A stretch of 64,000 nucleotides of DNA from Nisaea sp. (GCF_017640745.1 NZ_JAEPQA010000016.1:47465-111464); one strand, 5' to 3'. Positions 27,505-36,685 are shown, counted from the first letter of the stretch. A program made the numbers and translations. Notes: a model not told the origin generated them from the sequence alone.

Positions 27505-28674
27505 ATGAGCGATATGCTCTCCCGCTCCGTTTCCATGCTGGAACGTCTTGTGGCCTTCGACACGACGTCCCGGCTCTCCAACCTCGAACTTATCGACTAC
27601 GCGCGGGATTATCTCGAAGAGATGGGCATCCCGACCCGGACCACCTTCAACGAGGACGGCACCAAGGCCAATCTCTGGGCCACCATAGGCCCCGAGGACA
27701 AGGGCGGCGTCGTGCTCTCCGGACATGTCGACGTGGTTCCTGTGGACGGTCAGGACTGGAGCCATGATCCGTTCAAGATGTGGGAAGCGGACGGAAAATA
27801 TTTCGGCCGCGGAACGGCGGACATGAAGGGCTTCTGCGCCATTGCGCTGGCCATGGCGCCGGAGATGAAAAAGCGGAACCTGAAGACCCCGATCCATTTC
27901 GCCTTCTCCTACGACGAGGAGGTCGGCTGTATCGGCGTGCGCGGCCTGATCAAGGACATGGCGGAAAACCTGCCGCTGCCGACCGCCGTCATCGTCGGCG
28001 AGCCGACCGGCATGAAGATCATCGGCGGCAACAAGGGGAGCCGCGGCCTGATGACGACGATCCGCGGCATACCCGGCCATTCGAGCGAGCCGCACCGGGG
28101 CGTCAACTCGATCATGTACGGCGCGCGCATCATCAACCTGCTGGAAACGATCCAGAAGGAGCTGCGCGAAAACCCGTACGAGGACAGCCCGTTCGACCCG
28201 CCCTACACGACGATCGATCTCGGCATCATAGAAGGCGGCACCGCGCACAACATCATCCCCGAATTCACCAAGTTCCGCTGGGGCATGCGGATCCATCCGG
28301 GCGATGACGGCGAAGCGATCGAGCAGCGCGTGCGCGACTATATCGAGAATGAGTTGAACCCGGAGATGAAGGCCTTCTCGCCGGATGCCGGGATTACGAT
28401 GGAACTGGTGAATGTCGTTCCGCCGCTGATCCCCGATACGGACTCCGCCGCCGAGGAACTGGTCCGCTACCTGACAGGGCTCAACCAGTCGGGTGCGGTC
28501 TCGTTCGGCACCGAGGCCGGCTTTTTCCAGGAAGCCGGCGTCCCGGGCGTGATCTTCGGGCCGGGCTATATCCAGCAGGCGCACCAGCCGGACGAGTTCA
28601 TTGAACGCTCGCAGGTCCAGGAATGCGTCGATTTCATGAGCAAGCTGACGGATTGGGCCGCCGACAACGGCTGA
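27505..28674 (+). CDS. argE: Acetylornithine deacetylase (ArgE-type M20 peptidase family)
   Basis: 389 residues. M20 zinc-dependent fold: VVLSGHVDVVPVDGQDW (His and Asp ligands), GRGTADMKGF (bridging Asp), SYDEEVGCIG (catalytic and metal Glu), GEPTGMKI and the final His in QQAHQPDEF. The closest family is ArgE of proteobacteria, which removes acetate from N-acetylornithine in arginine synthesis. Some homologues act on other N-acyl amino acids, so substrate assignment is good but not certain. It is preceded by trkH and followed by a sugar-acid dehydratase gene 80 bases away. Confidence 0.88.
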   Translation: MSDMLSRSVSMLERLVAFDTTSRLSNLELIDYARDYLEEMGIPTRTTFNEDGTKANLWATIGPEDKGGVVLSGHVDVVPVDGQDWSHDPFKMWEADGKYFGRGTADMKGFCAIALAMAPEMKKRNLKTPIHFAFSYDEEVGCIGVRGLIKDMAENLPLPTAVIVGEPTGMKIIGGNKGSRGLMTTIRGIPGHSSEPHRGVNSIMYGARIINLLETIQKELRENPYEDSPFDPPYTTIDLGIIEGGTAHNIIPEFTKFRWGMRIHPGDDGEAIEQRVRDYIENELNPEMKAFSPDAGITMELVNVVPPLIPDTDSAAEELVRYLTGLNQSGAVSFGTEAGFFQEAGVPGVIFGPGYIQQAHQPDEFIERSQVQECVDFMSKLTDWAADNG

Positions 28675-28754
28675 GCCGCCGCTGTCGCTGCCCCGTCTTG
28701 ACCGCCCGCCAAACCGGTGAGACGGTTAACGAAACGCGATAACGAGGTCTGGCC

Positions 28755-30539
28755 ATGGAGCCGGGCCGACAACAGGGGGAAGCTGGCAGGATGGCCGAAG
28801 ACAATTCGAACCCGAAGGATCCGAACAAGGGCAAGCGCCGGTCGTCCGAGTGGTACGGCAAGATGGACAAGGACGGCTGGGCGCACCGGTCCTGGATGAA
28901 GAACCGGGGCATCCCGGCCGACATGTTCGACGGCCGGCCGGTGATCGGGATCTGCAACACCTGGTCCGAGTTCAATCCCTGCAACGCCCATTTCCGCGAC
29001 ATCGCGGAGCGGGTGAAGCGCGGCGTCTACGAGGCCGGCGGCATGCCGGTCGAGTTCCCGGTCTTCTCGACCTCGGAAAGCCAGCTCCGTCCGACCGCGA
29101 TGCTCTACCGCAACCTCGCCTCGATGGATGTCGAGGAGGCGATCCGCGGTCTGCCGATGGACGGCGTCGTACTGCTGGTCGGCTGCGACAAGACCACGCC
29201 CTCGCTGATGATGGGCGCGGCGAGCTGCGATCTGCCCACGATCACCGTCTCCGGCGGGCCGATGCTCAACGGCCACTATCGCGGCGAGCTGGTCGGCAGC
29301 GGCACCCATGTCTGGAAGTTTTCCGAGATGGTCCGCGCCGGCGAGATGACGCTGCAGGAATTCATGGACGCGGAGCAGGACGGGGCCCGTTCCGCCGGTC
29401 ATTGCATGACGATGGGAACCGCCTCGACCATGGCCTCGATGGTGGAATCCCTCGGTGCCGGCCTGCCGCACAACGCCGCCATTCCGGCGGTCGATTCCCG
29501 CCGCAACGTACTGGCCCAGATGGCCGGCCGCCGCATCGTCGAAATGGTGCGCCAGGACATCCGCCTCTCCGATGTGCTGAAGCGGGAGAATTTCGAGAAC
29601 GCCATCATGGTCAACGGCGCCATCGGCGGCTCCACCAACGCCGTGGTGCACCTGCTCGCGATCGCCGGGCGCATGGGGATCGACATCACGCTGGACGACT
29701 GGGACCGGCTCGGCCGCGACGTTCCCTGCCTGCTGAACCTGATGCCGTCGGGCGAATACCTGATGGAGGATTTCTTCTATGCCGGCGGCCTGCCCGCCAT
29801 CATCCGCGAGCTCGGGGACTTCATCCACAAGGATGCCATGACCGTCAACGGCAAGACGATCTGGGACAACTCCAAGGACGCCGAATGCTGGAACCGGGAC
29901 GTGATCTTCCCGGTCGACAAGCCCTTCAAGCCGAACGGCGGCATCGCGGTGCTGCGCGGCAACCTGGCTCCGGACGGGGCGATCATCAAGCCGTCCGCCG
30001 CCTCGCCCGAACTGATGAAGCATCGCGGCCGCGCCGTGGTGTTCGAGAATATCGAGGATTACAAGGCGAAGATCGACGATCCGGCGCTCGATATCGACGA
30101 GACCTGCATCATGGTACTGAAGAACTGCGGTCCGATGGGTTATCCGGGCATGGCCGAGGTCGGCAACATGGGTCTGCCGCCGAAGGTGCTGAAGAAGGGC
30201 ATCAAGGACATGATCCGGATCTCCGACGCCCGCATGAGCGGCACGGCCTACGGCACCGTGATCCTGCATTCGGCTCCCGAGGCTGCCGCAGGCGGTCCGC
30301 TGGCCTTCGTTCAGAACGGCGACATGATCGAAGTCGATGTCGAGGCGCGGCGCATGCATCTCGACGTGTCCGACGCGGAAATGGAAAAGCGCCGGGCCGC
30401 CTGGCAGGGATTCGAGTCCCCCTATGACCGGGGATATTCGAAACTCTATGTCGAGCATGTCCTGCAGGCCGACAAAGGCGCCGATCTCGATTTCCTCGTC
30501 GGAAAGAGCGGCACGCCGGTGATGCGCGAGTCGCATTAA
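28755..30539 (+). CDS. IlvD/EDD-family dehydratase, L-arabinonate dehydratase-like (sugar acid)
   Basis: 594 residues. The family uses a [2Fe-2S] cluster and Mg to dehydrate sugar acids or dihydroxy acids. Cys76 (EFNPCNAHF), Cys144 (VGCDKTTPS) and Cys217 (GHCMTMGTAS) are spaced 68 and 73 apart, the same as the cluster ligands of the characterised L-arabinonate dehydratase, and SDARMSG holds the active-site serine. The N-terminus RSSEWYGKMDKDGWAHRSWM is typical of sugar-acid rather than branched-chain (IlvD) enzymes. Start 28755 has GAGG at 7 bases; ATG 28791 is an alternative. Substrate could be arabinonate, xylonate, fuconate or similar. Confidence 0.88.
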   Translation: MEPGRQQGEAGRMAEDNSNPKDPNKGKRRSSEWYGKMDKDGWAHRSWMKNRGIPADMFDGRPVIGICNTWSEFNPCNAHFRDIAERVKRGVYEAGGMPVEFPVFSTSESQLRPTAMLYRNLASMDVEEAIRGLPMDGVVLLVGCDKTTPSLMMGAASCDLPTITVSGGPMLNGHYRGELVGSGTHVWKFSEMVRAGEMTLQEFMDAEQDGARSAGHCMTMGTASTMASMVESLGAGLPHNAAIPAVDSRRNVLAQMAGRRIVEMVRQDIRLSDVLKRENFENAIMVNGAIGGSTNAVVHLLAIAGRMGIDITLDDWDRLGRDVPCLLNLMPSGEYLMEDFFYAGGLPAIIRELGDFIHKDAMTVNGKTIWDNSKDAECWNRDVIFPVDKPFKPNGGIAVLRGNLAPDGAIIKPSAASPELMKHRGRAVVFENIEDYKAKIDDPALDIDETCIMVLKNCGPMGYPGMAEVGNMGLPPKVLKKGIKDMIRISDARMSGTAYGTVILHSAPEAAAGGPLAFVQNGDMIEVDVEARRMHLDVSDAEMEKRRAAWQGFESPYDRGYSKLYVEHVLQADKGADLDFLVGKSGTPVMRESH

Positions 30540-30720
30540 TAAAAAGTTGGCAATTTAGCGCGATAATCTCCACTGCAGGTTTGGCGCAGATTGTGAGATA
30601 CTTTTTGCGGCCGGCTGGATCCAATTATCCGGCGGGCCGCACCGCGCCATGCATTCCGGACCTCACTGAAGGTTCCTGTCCACGGAAGCGAATACAACAA
30701 TAGATGGAAGTGATACCCGC

Positions 30721-31482
30721 ATGGGTACACAGAGATCCCATATGACCGACGGTCAAATCCCGTCCGACGACGACACGGAGCTGAACGCTCTCGGCACCAG
30801 GACTGACATCGTCAGCGATGTGGCGCACGAGATGCGCAATCCGCTCAACGCGCTTCTTGCCTATACCGAGTTGCTCAAGACCGAGCGGCACGGCCGTCAC
30901 AGCCATCCGAAATACAAGCAATATTCGGACATCGCCCACGATGCCGCCGAGGCTCTGGTGCGAATCTGCGACCGGCTGCTGTTGGGCGAGGAGGCCGGCA
31001 GCGACGATGCTGGCGTCGAGACGGACGCGCGCGCTGTCGCGGAACGCATGATCGCCCGCTACAGCGCCATGGCGGAGCAGAAGAAAATCACGCTCGACAT
31101 GCGGTTCGACCGGGAGTTCCCGAAGGTTCCGGTTCCGGACGCAATTCTTGAGGACGTGCTCGGGAATCTCGTCGTCAATGCGATCAAGTTCACGCCCGCG
31201 GGCGGAACGGTCGCCGTGATCGGCAAGCGCGACCCCGCCACCGGCGCGGTGATCATGGTGATCCGCGATACCGGGATCGGGATGCCGGCAGAAAAGCTGT
31301 CCGAGGTCCTGAAATTCCTCCCGGTGAAACCGGTCGAGGGCCTGCAAGGAGAGATGGGCACCGGTCGCGGCCTTTCCATCGTGAAGAAGCAGCTTGCCCC
31401 GTTCGGCGTTACCGTCGAAATCAGGAGCAATCCGAATTTCGGCACCTCGGTTTCCCTGGTGTTCCCGCCGCCGAAAGCCTGA
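30721..31482 (+). CDS. Soluble sensor histidine kinase
   Basis: 253 residues. HisKA domain with phospho-acceptor His in VAHEMRNPLNALLAY, then an HATPase_c domain with N box (GNLVVNAIKF), G1 box (IRDTGIGM) and G2 box (GTGRGLSIVKK). There is no transmembrane helix and almost no N-terminal sensor (only ~30 residues), so the signal may come through a partner protein. No response regulator is next to it; the nearest genes are sugar-acid enzymes. A second ATG at 30742 is possible. It is convergent with otnK, 10 bases between stops. Confidence 0.9.
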   Translation: MGTQRSHMTDGQIPSDDDTELNALGTRTDIVSDVAHEMRNPLNALLAYTELLKTERHGRHSHPKYKQYSDIAHDAAEALVRICDRLLLGEEAGSDDAGVETDARAVAERMIARYSAMAEQKKITLDMRFDREFPKVPVPDAILEDVLGNLVVNAIKFTPAGGTVAVIGKRDPATGAVIMVIRDTGIGMPAEKLSEVLKFLPVKPVEGLQGEMGTGRGLSIVKKQLAPFGVTVEIRSNPNFGTSVSLVFPPPKA

Positions 31483-31492
31483 TCGCCTGTCT

Positions 31493-32761
31493 TCAGGGCA
31501 TGGAGGCAAGCGCCTTCGCGAAGAAATCCGGGCCGCCGAAATTGCCGGATTTGAGGGCGAGCGCGAGCGGTTCTCCGCCGAGCGAGACGGTGGCCGGAAC
31601 TCCGGGATCTATCTGCGGGCCGATCTGCAATCCCTCGATCCCGAGCGCGGAGACCACCGCGCCCGAAGTCTCGCCCCCGGCAACGACAAGCCTGCGGGTA
31701 CCAGAGGCAACGAGGCCACGCGCAATCGCGGCCATCGCCTCCTCGATCAGGGCGCCGGCCTCGGCGCGGCCGAGTGCCTTCTGGATCTCACGCACCTTCT
31801 CGGCCGGCTGGCTCGCATAGATCAGCACGGGACCGTCCGCGATCCGGCCGGCGGCCCAGCCGAGGGCCTCCGCCACGACATCCTCGCCGCGCGCGAGGCG
31901 CAGCGCATCCACGGCGAAGGAAGGGTGTCCCGCTTCGAAACGGGCGATCTGCCCGAGCGTCGCCGCCGAACAGCTTCCGGCCAGGACGGCGGCACTCCCC
32001 CGAACCTGGGGCAGGGCACCCGCGGCACCCCGTTCCGCAAGCAAACCTGCGCGCCGGTAGTTCCCGGGCAAGCCGATAGCGATCCCCGACCCGCCGGTGA
32101 TGAGAGGCAGATCCTTTACCCCATAACCAATTGATTCAAGGTGCTTATCAAGTACGGCATCGACAATCGCGATGCCTCCTCCCGCAGCTTTGAGTGCCGC
32201 AAGTTCCGCCGCAACCGCTTCTCCACCCGCATCGACGGTAGCGAATTGGATCAATTTAACTGGCTTTTTAGTTTGTCGTTGCAGGACCGATACGAGATTG
32301 CTGTCCGTCATGGGCGTCAGCGGGTGATTGCGCATCGGGCTGTCGGACAGGAGCTGCGTGCCGACGAAGAGATGGCCGTTGAAGATCGTACGCCCGTTCT
32401 CCGGAAAGGCCGGGCAAGCAATCGTGACGGTCGTTCCGAGGTCCGCCATCAGGGCGTCGGCGACCGGGCCGATATTGCCGTCGTCCGTCGAGTCGAAGGT
32501 GGAGCAGTATTTGAAGAAAAACTGCCGGCACCCCGCGGCCTTCAGCCATTGCAGCGACTGGAGCGATTGCGCGACCGCCTCGTCGGCCGGGTTGGTCCGC
32601 GATTTGAGGGCGACGACGACCGCGTCCACGTCCGGCACCGGCGTGTCCGTCGCCGGAACGCCGATCAGCTGGACCGTCCGCATGCCACCGCGCACCAGCA
32701 TGTTCGCCAGGTCCGTGGCTCCGGTGAAATCGTCGGCGATGCAGCCGAGAATGGGCGCCAT
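31493..32761 (-). CDS. otnK: 3-oxo-tetronate kinase (DUF1537 four-carbon acid sugar kinase)
   Basis: 422 residues, full length. The N-terminal nucleotide domain begins GCIADDFTGATDLANML, the DUF1537 signature, and the C-terminal domain has LVVAGGETSGAVVSALG (ATP-binding). Family members with this context phosphorylate 3-oxo-tetronate at O4. It is divergent from otnI and denD, which supply the earlier steps from D-erythronate, with 130 bases between them that should contain both promoters. The decarboxylase OtnC that would finish the pathway is not in this window. Confidence 0.9.
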   Translation of the reverse strand: MAPILGCIADDFTGATDLANMLVRGGMRTVQLIGVPATDTPVPDVDAVVVALKSRTNPADEAVAQSLQSLQWLKAAGCRQFFFKYCSTFDSTDDGNIGPVADALMADLGTTVTIACPAFPENGRTIFNGHLFVGTQLLSDSPMRNHPLTPMTDSNLVSVLQRQTKKPVKLIQFATVDAGGEAVAAELAALKAAGGGIAIVDAVLDKHLESIGYGVKDLPLITGGSGIAIGLPGNYRRAGLLAERGAAGALPQVRGSAAVLAGSCSAATLGQIARFEAGHPSFAVDALRLARGEDVVAEALGWAAGRIADGPVLIYASQPAEKVREIQKALGRAEAGALIEEAMAAIARGLVASGTRRLVVAGGETSGAVVSALGIEGLQIGPQIDPGVPATVSLGGEPLALALKSGNFGGPDFFAKALASMP

Positions 32762-32891
32762 AGCGGCCTACCTCCCTCAATGAAACGGATTATGGATCGG
32801 GCGAGGCAGTCTGCTGTAGGCTGCGCCCTCAAGCAAGCGCACGTCCGTGCGATATACAGCGCCCATCAAGAATGGCGACAGGGGAGGCTTC

Positions 32892-33671
32892 ATGCCAAGG
32901 CTGGCAGCAAATCTGTCCATGATGTTCCAGGAACTGCCGTTTCTCGACCGCTTCAAGGCGGCGGCGGATGCCGGTTTCCGGGGTGTCGAGTTTCTGTTTC
33001 CGTACGATTTCCCGGCGGAGACGATACGCTCGAAACTCGACGAGTCCGGTCTCGAGCAGGCACTCTTCAACCTGCCTCCCGGAGACTGGGACAAGAGCGA
33101 ACGCGGGCTCGCGGCGATGCCGGGCCGCGAAGAGGACTTCTCCGACGCCCTTGCGAAAGCGCTGGATTATGCCGAAGCGCTCGACTGCCCGCGCCTGCAC
33201 GTGATGAGCGGCATTGTTCCCGAAGGCACCTCGCGGGAAGCCTGTACCGAGACCCTGATCGGCAATCTCCGCCGCGCCGCGCCGTTGGCCGCAGAACGCG
33301 GCAAGACGCTGATCATCGAGCCGATCAATACGCGCGACATTCCGGGCTATTTCCTGAACTACCAGAAGCAGGCACTGTCGATCCTCGACGCCGTCGGCGC
33401 CCCCAATGTCCGGCTGCAGTTCGATCTCTATCACTGCCAGATCATGGAGGGTGACCTCGCGATCCATATGCGGGAGCAGCTGGGCGTCATCGAACACATA
33501 CAGATCGCCGGCGTGCCCGGCCGGCACGAACCCGACGTGGGCGAGATCAATTACCCCTACCTCTTCGCCCTGATGGATGAACTGGGCTACCAAGGCTGGG
33601 TCGGGTGCGAGTACAAGCCGCGCGGCGAGACCGTCGCGGGACTCGGCTGGAGCAAGGAGTGGATGCGATGA
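32892..33671 (+). CDS. otnI: 2-oxo-tetronate isomerase (hydroxypyruvate isomerase family)
   Basis: 259 residues from ATG 32892 with GGGGAGG upstream. AP endonuclease 2-like TIM barrel: metal and catalytic residues in LIIEPINTRDIPGYF (Glu), LQFDLYHCQIMEGD (Asp, His), HIQIAGVPGRHEPDVGEINY and the final CEYKPRG (Glu). The family includes Hyi (hydroxypyruvate isomerase) and OtnI; the neighbours otnK and denD favour OtnI. Its stop overlaps the start of denD (ATGA). Confidence 0.88.
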   Translation: MPRLAANLSMMFQELPFLDRFKAAADAGFRGVEFLFPYDFPAETIRSKLDESGLEQALFNLPPGDWDKSERGLAAMPGREEDFSDALAKALDYAEALDCPRLHVMSGIVPEGTSREACTETLIGNLRRAAPLAAERGKTLIIEPINTRDIPGYFLNYQKQALSILDAVGAPNVRLQFDLYHCQIMEGDLAIHMREQLGVIEHIQIAGVPGRHEPDVGEINYPYLFALMDELGYQGWVGCEYKPRGETVAGLGWSKEWMR

Positions 33672-34660
33672 AGGTCACGATCACTGGCGCCTCGGGCTTC
33701 ATCGGCCAGAAACTGGCCCGCCGCCTGCTCGACAGCAACGCGCTCGTCGCCTCCGACGGCAGCCGCAAACCCGTCACCGAACTGACCCTTCTCGACGTGG
33801 TCGAAGCGCCGGAAGCGCTCACCTCGGACTCCCGCGTGCGCAGCCTCGCCGGCGACATCACGGACGAGGCGCTGCTGGCCGAAGCCATTCCCGGCGACAC
33901 CGACAGCGTCTTCCATCTGGCCGCCATCGTCAGCGCCGGCGCGGAAGAGGATTTCGATCTCGGCATGGCCGTCAATCTGGATGCGACCCGCACGATCCTC
34001 GAGATCCTCCGGGCTGCGGACGGCGTGCCGAAGATGGTCTTCGCCAGCTCCTGCGCCGCGTTCGGCGGCGATCTGCCGCATATCGTCGAGGACATGACGG
34101 CGACCACGCCGCAGACCTCCTACGGCACCCAGAAGGCGATCGGCGAGCTGCTGGTCTCCGACTATAGCCGCAAGGGCTTCGTGGACGGACGCTCTCTGCG
34201 GTTCCCGACCGTGGTGGTACGGCCAGGCAAGCCGAACAAGGCAGCCTCGACCTTCGCCAGCTCGATCTTCCGCGAGCCCCTGCAGGGCCAGCGCGCCGTC
34301 TGTCCGGTCGCGGGCGACGCCAAGATGTGGCTCGCCTCGCCGCGGAGCATCATCGAGAACTCGGTGCACGCGCATAACCTCGCTGGCGACGCCTGGGGGG
34401 CCTCCCGCACCGTTTCGTTGCCCGGCTTCTCGATCTCCGTGGCAGAGATGGCGAAGGCGCTGGAGAATGTCGCCGGACCGGCCGTCGCCGGACGGATCGA
34501 CTGGGCGCCGGATCCCTTCATCGAGAAGATCGTCCGCGGCTGGCCGCCGGCCTTCAACACGAAGAAGGCGCAGGCGCTCGGATTCGTTCAGGACGAAGGC
34601 ATGGAAAGCGTGATCCGCGCCTTCATCGAGGACGAGCTCGGCGGCAAGATCGCGGCCTGA
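33668..34660 (+). CDS. denD: D-erythronate dehydrogenase (SDR fold)
   Basis: 330 residues from ATG 33668, which overlaps the otnI stop by 4 bases. Extended SDR: MKVTITGASGFIGQKLARRLL, SVFHLAAIVSAGAEEDFDLG, FASSCAAFGG and SYGTQKAIGELLVSDYSRKGFVD with the Tyr-x3-Lys pair. This whole pattern, including RFPTVVVRPGKPNKAASTF, is that of DenD, which oxidises D-erythronate to 2-oxo-tetronate. It is the second gene of the otnI-denD operon, divergent from otnK. Confidence 0.9.
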   Translation: MKVTITGASGFIGQKLARRLLDSNALVASDGSRKPVTELTLLDVVEAPEALTSDSRVRSLAGDITDEALLAEAIPGDTDSVFHLAAIVSAGAEEDFDLGMAVNLDATRTILEILRAADGVPKMVFASSCAAFGGDLPHIVEDMTATTPQTSYGTQKAIGELLVSDYSRKGFVDGRSLRFPTVVVRPGKPNKAASTFASSIFREPLQGQRAVCPVAGDAKMWLASPRSIIENSVHAHNLAGDAWGASRTVSLPGFSISVAEMAKALENVAGPAVAGRIDWAPDPFIEKIVRGWPPAFNTKKAQALGFVQDEGMESVIRAFIEDELGGKIAA

Positions 34661-34678
34661 GGCCGGAACCTGAAACCG

Positions 34679-34707
34679 GATCCTGCGCCTATTCGCGGCG
34701 CAGGATC
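34679..34707. terminator. Possible shared hairpin between denD and the convergent phosphatase gene
   Basis: An 11-base perfect stem (GATCCTGCGCC / GGCGCAGGATC, 7-base loop) lies between the two convergent stops and includes the last codons of the minus-strand gene. No T-run on either side. Confidence 0.4.
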
Positions 34708-35378
34708 TTGTCCACGATCAGGGATTCGAACCAGTCGGCACGGAAGCCGGCCTGGAGCGCGTCGGGGTCGTATTCCGTCTCGGCCCAGTCGCGGAAGGAG
34801 ATCCCGGTCTCGTCGTGCCGTGCTGCGAACTGCTCGAAGACATGGTCGACGATGCCGGTCCGGCCATGGCGGAGATGCCCGAAACGCAGGGAAAGCTGAT
34901 CCATCGCCTCGCGCACCGGCACGCCCTTGACCAGGTGCAGGTAGAGCGTGCTCATCAGCCCGGTGCGGTCGGCGCCCGACTTGCAGTGCATCAGGGTCGG
35001 CGCTTCCAGCTTGTCCCAGACCTCGATCGCCTGCTTCAGGATTTCCGGTTTCAGCGGATTGCGTGAACGGATAGGTAGGCTCACGAGCTGGAGTCCCAGA
35101 CGCTCACAGGCCTCGCGCTCCAGGCGGTAGCGGTAATTGTCTTCCTCGGCACCGCGCAGATTGAGAACGCTCCGGAACCCCTGGTCCGCGAGACGCTCCA
35201 GATGCCAGGGCGACGGCTGCGCCGAGCGCCAGAGCTCGTCGCTGACGCGGTGCTTGTTGAGATAGATCGAGCGGACGAACCCGTGGTCCGTCATCATCAG
35301 GTGCCACCAGGCACGCAGTCTTTCGGCGCCTTCCAGCGGCGGGAGCGCCGGAACGTTCTCTGTCGAACTGTCTGTCAT
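34689..35378 (-). CDS. Tyrosine/dual-specificity protein phosphatase family protein
   Basis: 229 residues. The catalytic loop LMHCKSGADRTGLMS fits HCx5R of Cys-dependent phosphatases, with conserved structure SVLNLRGAEEDNYRY upstream (the general acid Asp would be in this region). Such bacterial proteins act on phosphotyrosine or phosphoinositides; many are linked to polysaccharide production. No signal peptide. Start uncertain: ATG 35378 or 35387. It is convergent with denD and, on its own strand, follows a small unknown gene, 37 bases downstream of that gene's stop. Confidence 0.85.
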   Translation of the reverse strand: MTDSSTENVPALPPLEGAERLRAWWHLMMTDHGFVRSIYLNKHRVSDELWRSAQPSPWHLERLADQGFRSVLNLRGAEEDNYRYRLEREACERLGLQLVSLPIRSRNPLKPEILKQAIEVWDKLEAPTLMHCKSGADRTGLMSTLYLHLVKGVPVREAMDQLSLRFGHLRHGRTGIVDHVFEQFAARHDETGISFRDWAETEYDPDALQAGFRADWFESLIVDKILRRE

Positions 35379-35415
35379 GGAATCCATATAGCGCACCGGG
35401 CGCCGGAAGCGGGGC

Positions 35416-35709
35416 CTATTTCGGCACCTTGCGCTCGCCGATCATCAGCGTGAAGGGAATGCGGCCGCGCTCGAACACCATCTGCCCCATGGCCGTGACG
35501 CACTTGTGTTCCTCGTTCTTGAAGGACGCGTTGATCTCGAAATCGACCATTTCCTTCGGAAACACCTTCTCGTCGACATATTCGGCAAAGGCCCGGATGA
35601 TGTTGAGCGGTGTCTTCTGCCAGATATCGTCGTCCTCGGTCGTGAAGACGTACTCCTCCTGGTTATCCCCGGTGGCGCTCATTATCGTCGCGACCAAAGT
35701 TCTCGACAT
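35416..35709 (-). CDS. Unknown small protein
   Basis: 97 residues with a very strong GGAGGAGAG ribosome site. I do not recognise the family. The sequence is acidic at the front (GDNQEEYVFTTEDDDIW), then a likely helix (PLNIIRAFAEYVDEKVF) and a beta-rich tail (TLMIGERKVPK). One Cys only, no signal peptide or membrane segment. It lies between the glyoxalase-fold gene (46 bases) and the phosphatase gene on the same strand, so a three-gene unit is possible. Codon use fits the genome, which supports it being real. Confidence 0.75.
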   Translation of the reverse strand: MSRTLVATIMSATGDNQEEYVFTTEDDDIWQKTPLNIIRAFAEYVDEKVFPKEMVDFEINASFKNEEHKCVTAMGQMVFERGRIPFTLMIGERKVPK

Positions 35710-35755
35710 CGCTCTCTCCTCCTCCGGGCCCGGCCTCGCCGGCTGAAGTATGCCT

Positions 35756-36685
35756 CTATCCGATCGCCCAGGGGAAATCGGCATCCTCCTCGGCGATGAA
35801 AAGCGTGCCCCCGAGGGTCTCCGGAAGCGCCATCCGGAGATACGGCCCGACGCGCTCCGGTTCGAAGCCACGCTCGCGGAAGAAGCTCTCCGTCTGCGCC
35901 AGATCGGCGGAGAGGAGCCCGTATCCGGCGACGAGCGGACCTTCGTCGGGCAGTTCCGCGCCCGGAACAAGCTGCTCCAGCCCTTCCTCGTCCGCAATCA
36001 CCACCCCGCCCCGATCGAGCGGAACGCGCCAGATATGCGGGTTCACCGGCTTTGGCCCGCCCCGGTTCAGGAACCAGCAATAGCGCGCGGCCGTCTTGTC
36101 GAGCACCTCGGCGCCGATGATCACGTCGCGCAGGGCGATGATCCCGTTGCCGTGCCGCATCCAGCGGTCCTGCCAGACGATGTCCTCGGTCAGATGGGTG
36201 ACGTACTGCACGCGGCCTTCGGGCATGTCCTGCGGGCGGACGCGGCAGCAGGTGAAAGCCGCCTCGTCCTCCCCGCCGTCCGGCAGCGTGACTGGCCGCT
36301 TCAGATGCACCAGCGGCTGCGGATGGAAGCCGGTCAGGGTGAGGCGCCCCTGGACGCTCTCCGGATCGACGCAGGAGAAGGCGATCAGGTGCAGGCCGAC
36401 ATAGCGGTCGAGCTGCCCCTGGGTCCGCTGCCCGAGTTCCGTCGTGGCATCGGAGACGGCGATCACCTCGATATAGCCTTCCGGCAGCATGATGCAGCGG
36501 TTGGCCGTCCCGGACGGCACCGGATCCGAGCTCTCGTCGAGCCGGTGCCGATGCTCCGTGTAGGGTGTCTGCACGAAGCCGAGCCGGTTGAGGTCCCGGT
36601 GTGCTTCCGCCATGTCCGGGACGAAATGCGCAATGTGATCGAGGAAGATCTCTTCTCCGACCGGCAATTGGCGCGCCTGTTCCAT
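35756..36685 (-). CDS. VOC/glyoxalase-like domain protein
   Basis: 309 residues. The N-terminus LDHIAHFVPDMAEAHRDLNRLGF is typical of glyoxalase-like (VOC) domains, with LPEGYIEVIAV as a second strand containing a likely metal Glu; the paired C-terminal half (AGYGLLSADLAQTESFFRERGF) suggests a two-module protein. The reaction is not predictable: VOC members include dioxygenases, isomerases and binding proteins. It is divergent from the GT1-like gene and upstream of the small unknown gene. Confidence 0.8.
   Translation of the reverse strand: MEQARQLPVGEEIFLDHIAHFVPDMAEAHRDLNRLGFVQTPYTEHRHRLDESSDPVPSGTANRCIMLPEGYIEVIAVSDATTELGQRTQGQLDRYVGLHLIAFSCVDPESVQGRLTLTGFHPQPLVHLKRPVTLPDGGEDEAAFTCCRVRPQDMPEGRVQYVTHLTEDIVWQDRWMRHGNGIIALRDVIIGAEVLDKTAARYCWFLNRGGPKPVNPHIWRVPLDRGGVVIADEEGLEQLVPGAELPDEGPLVAGYGLLSADLAQTESFFRERGFEPERVGPYLRMALPETLGGTLFIAEEDADFPWAIG

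Noticed and set aside
30607..30640. Imperfect 14-base hairpin after the dehydratase gene as terminator
   Set aside because: The T-run lies before the stem on the plus strand and an A-run follows on the minus strand, so polarity fits neither; left as unexplained structure.
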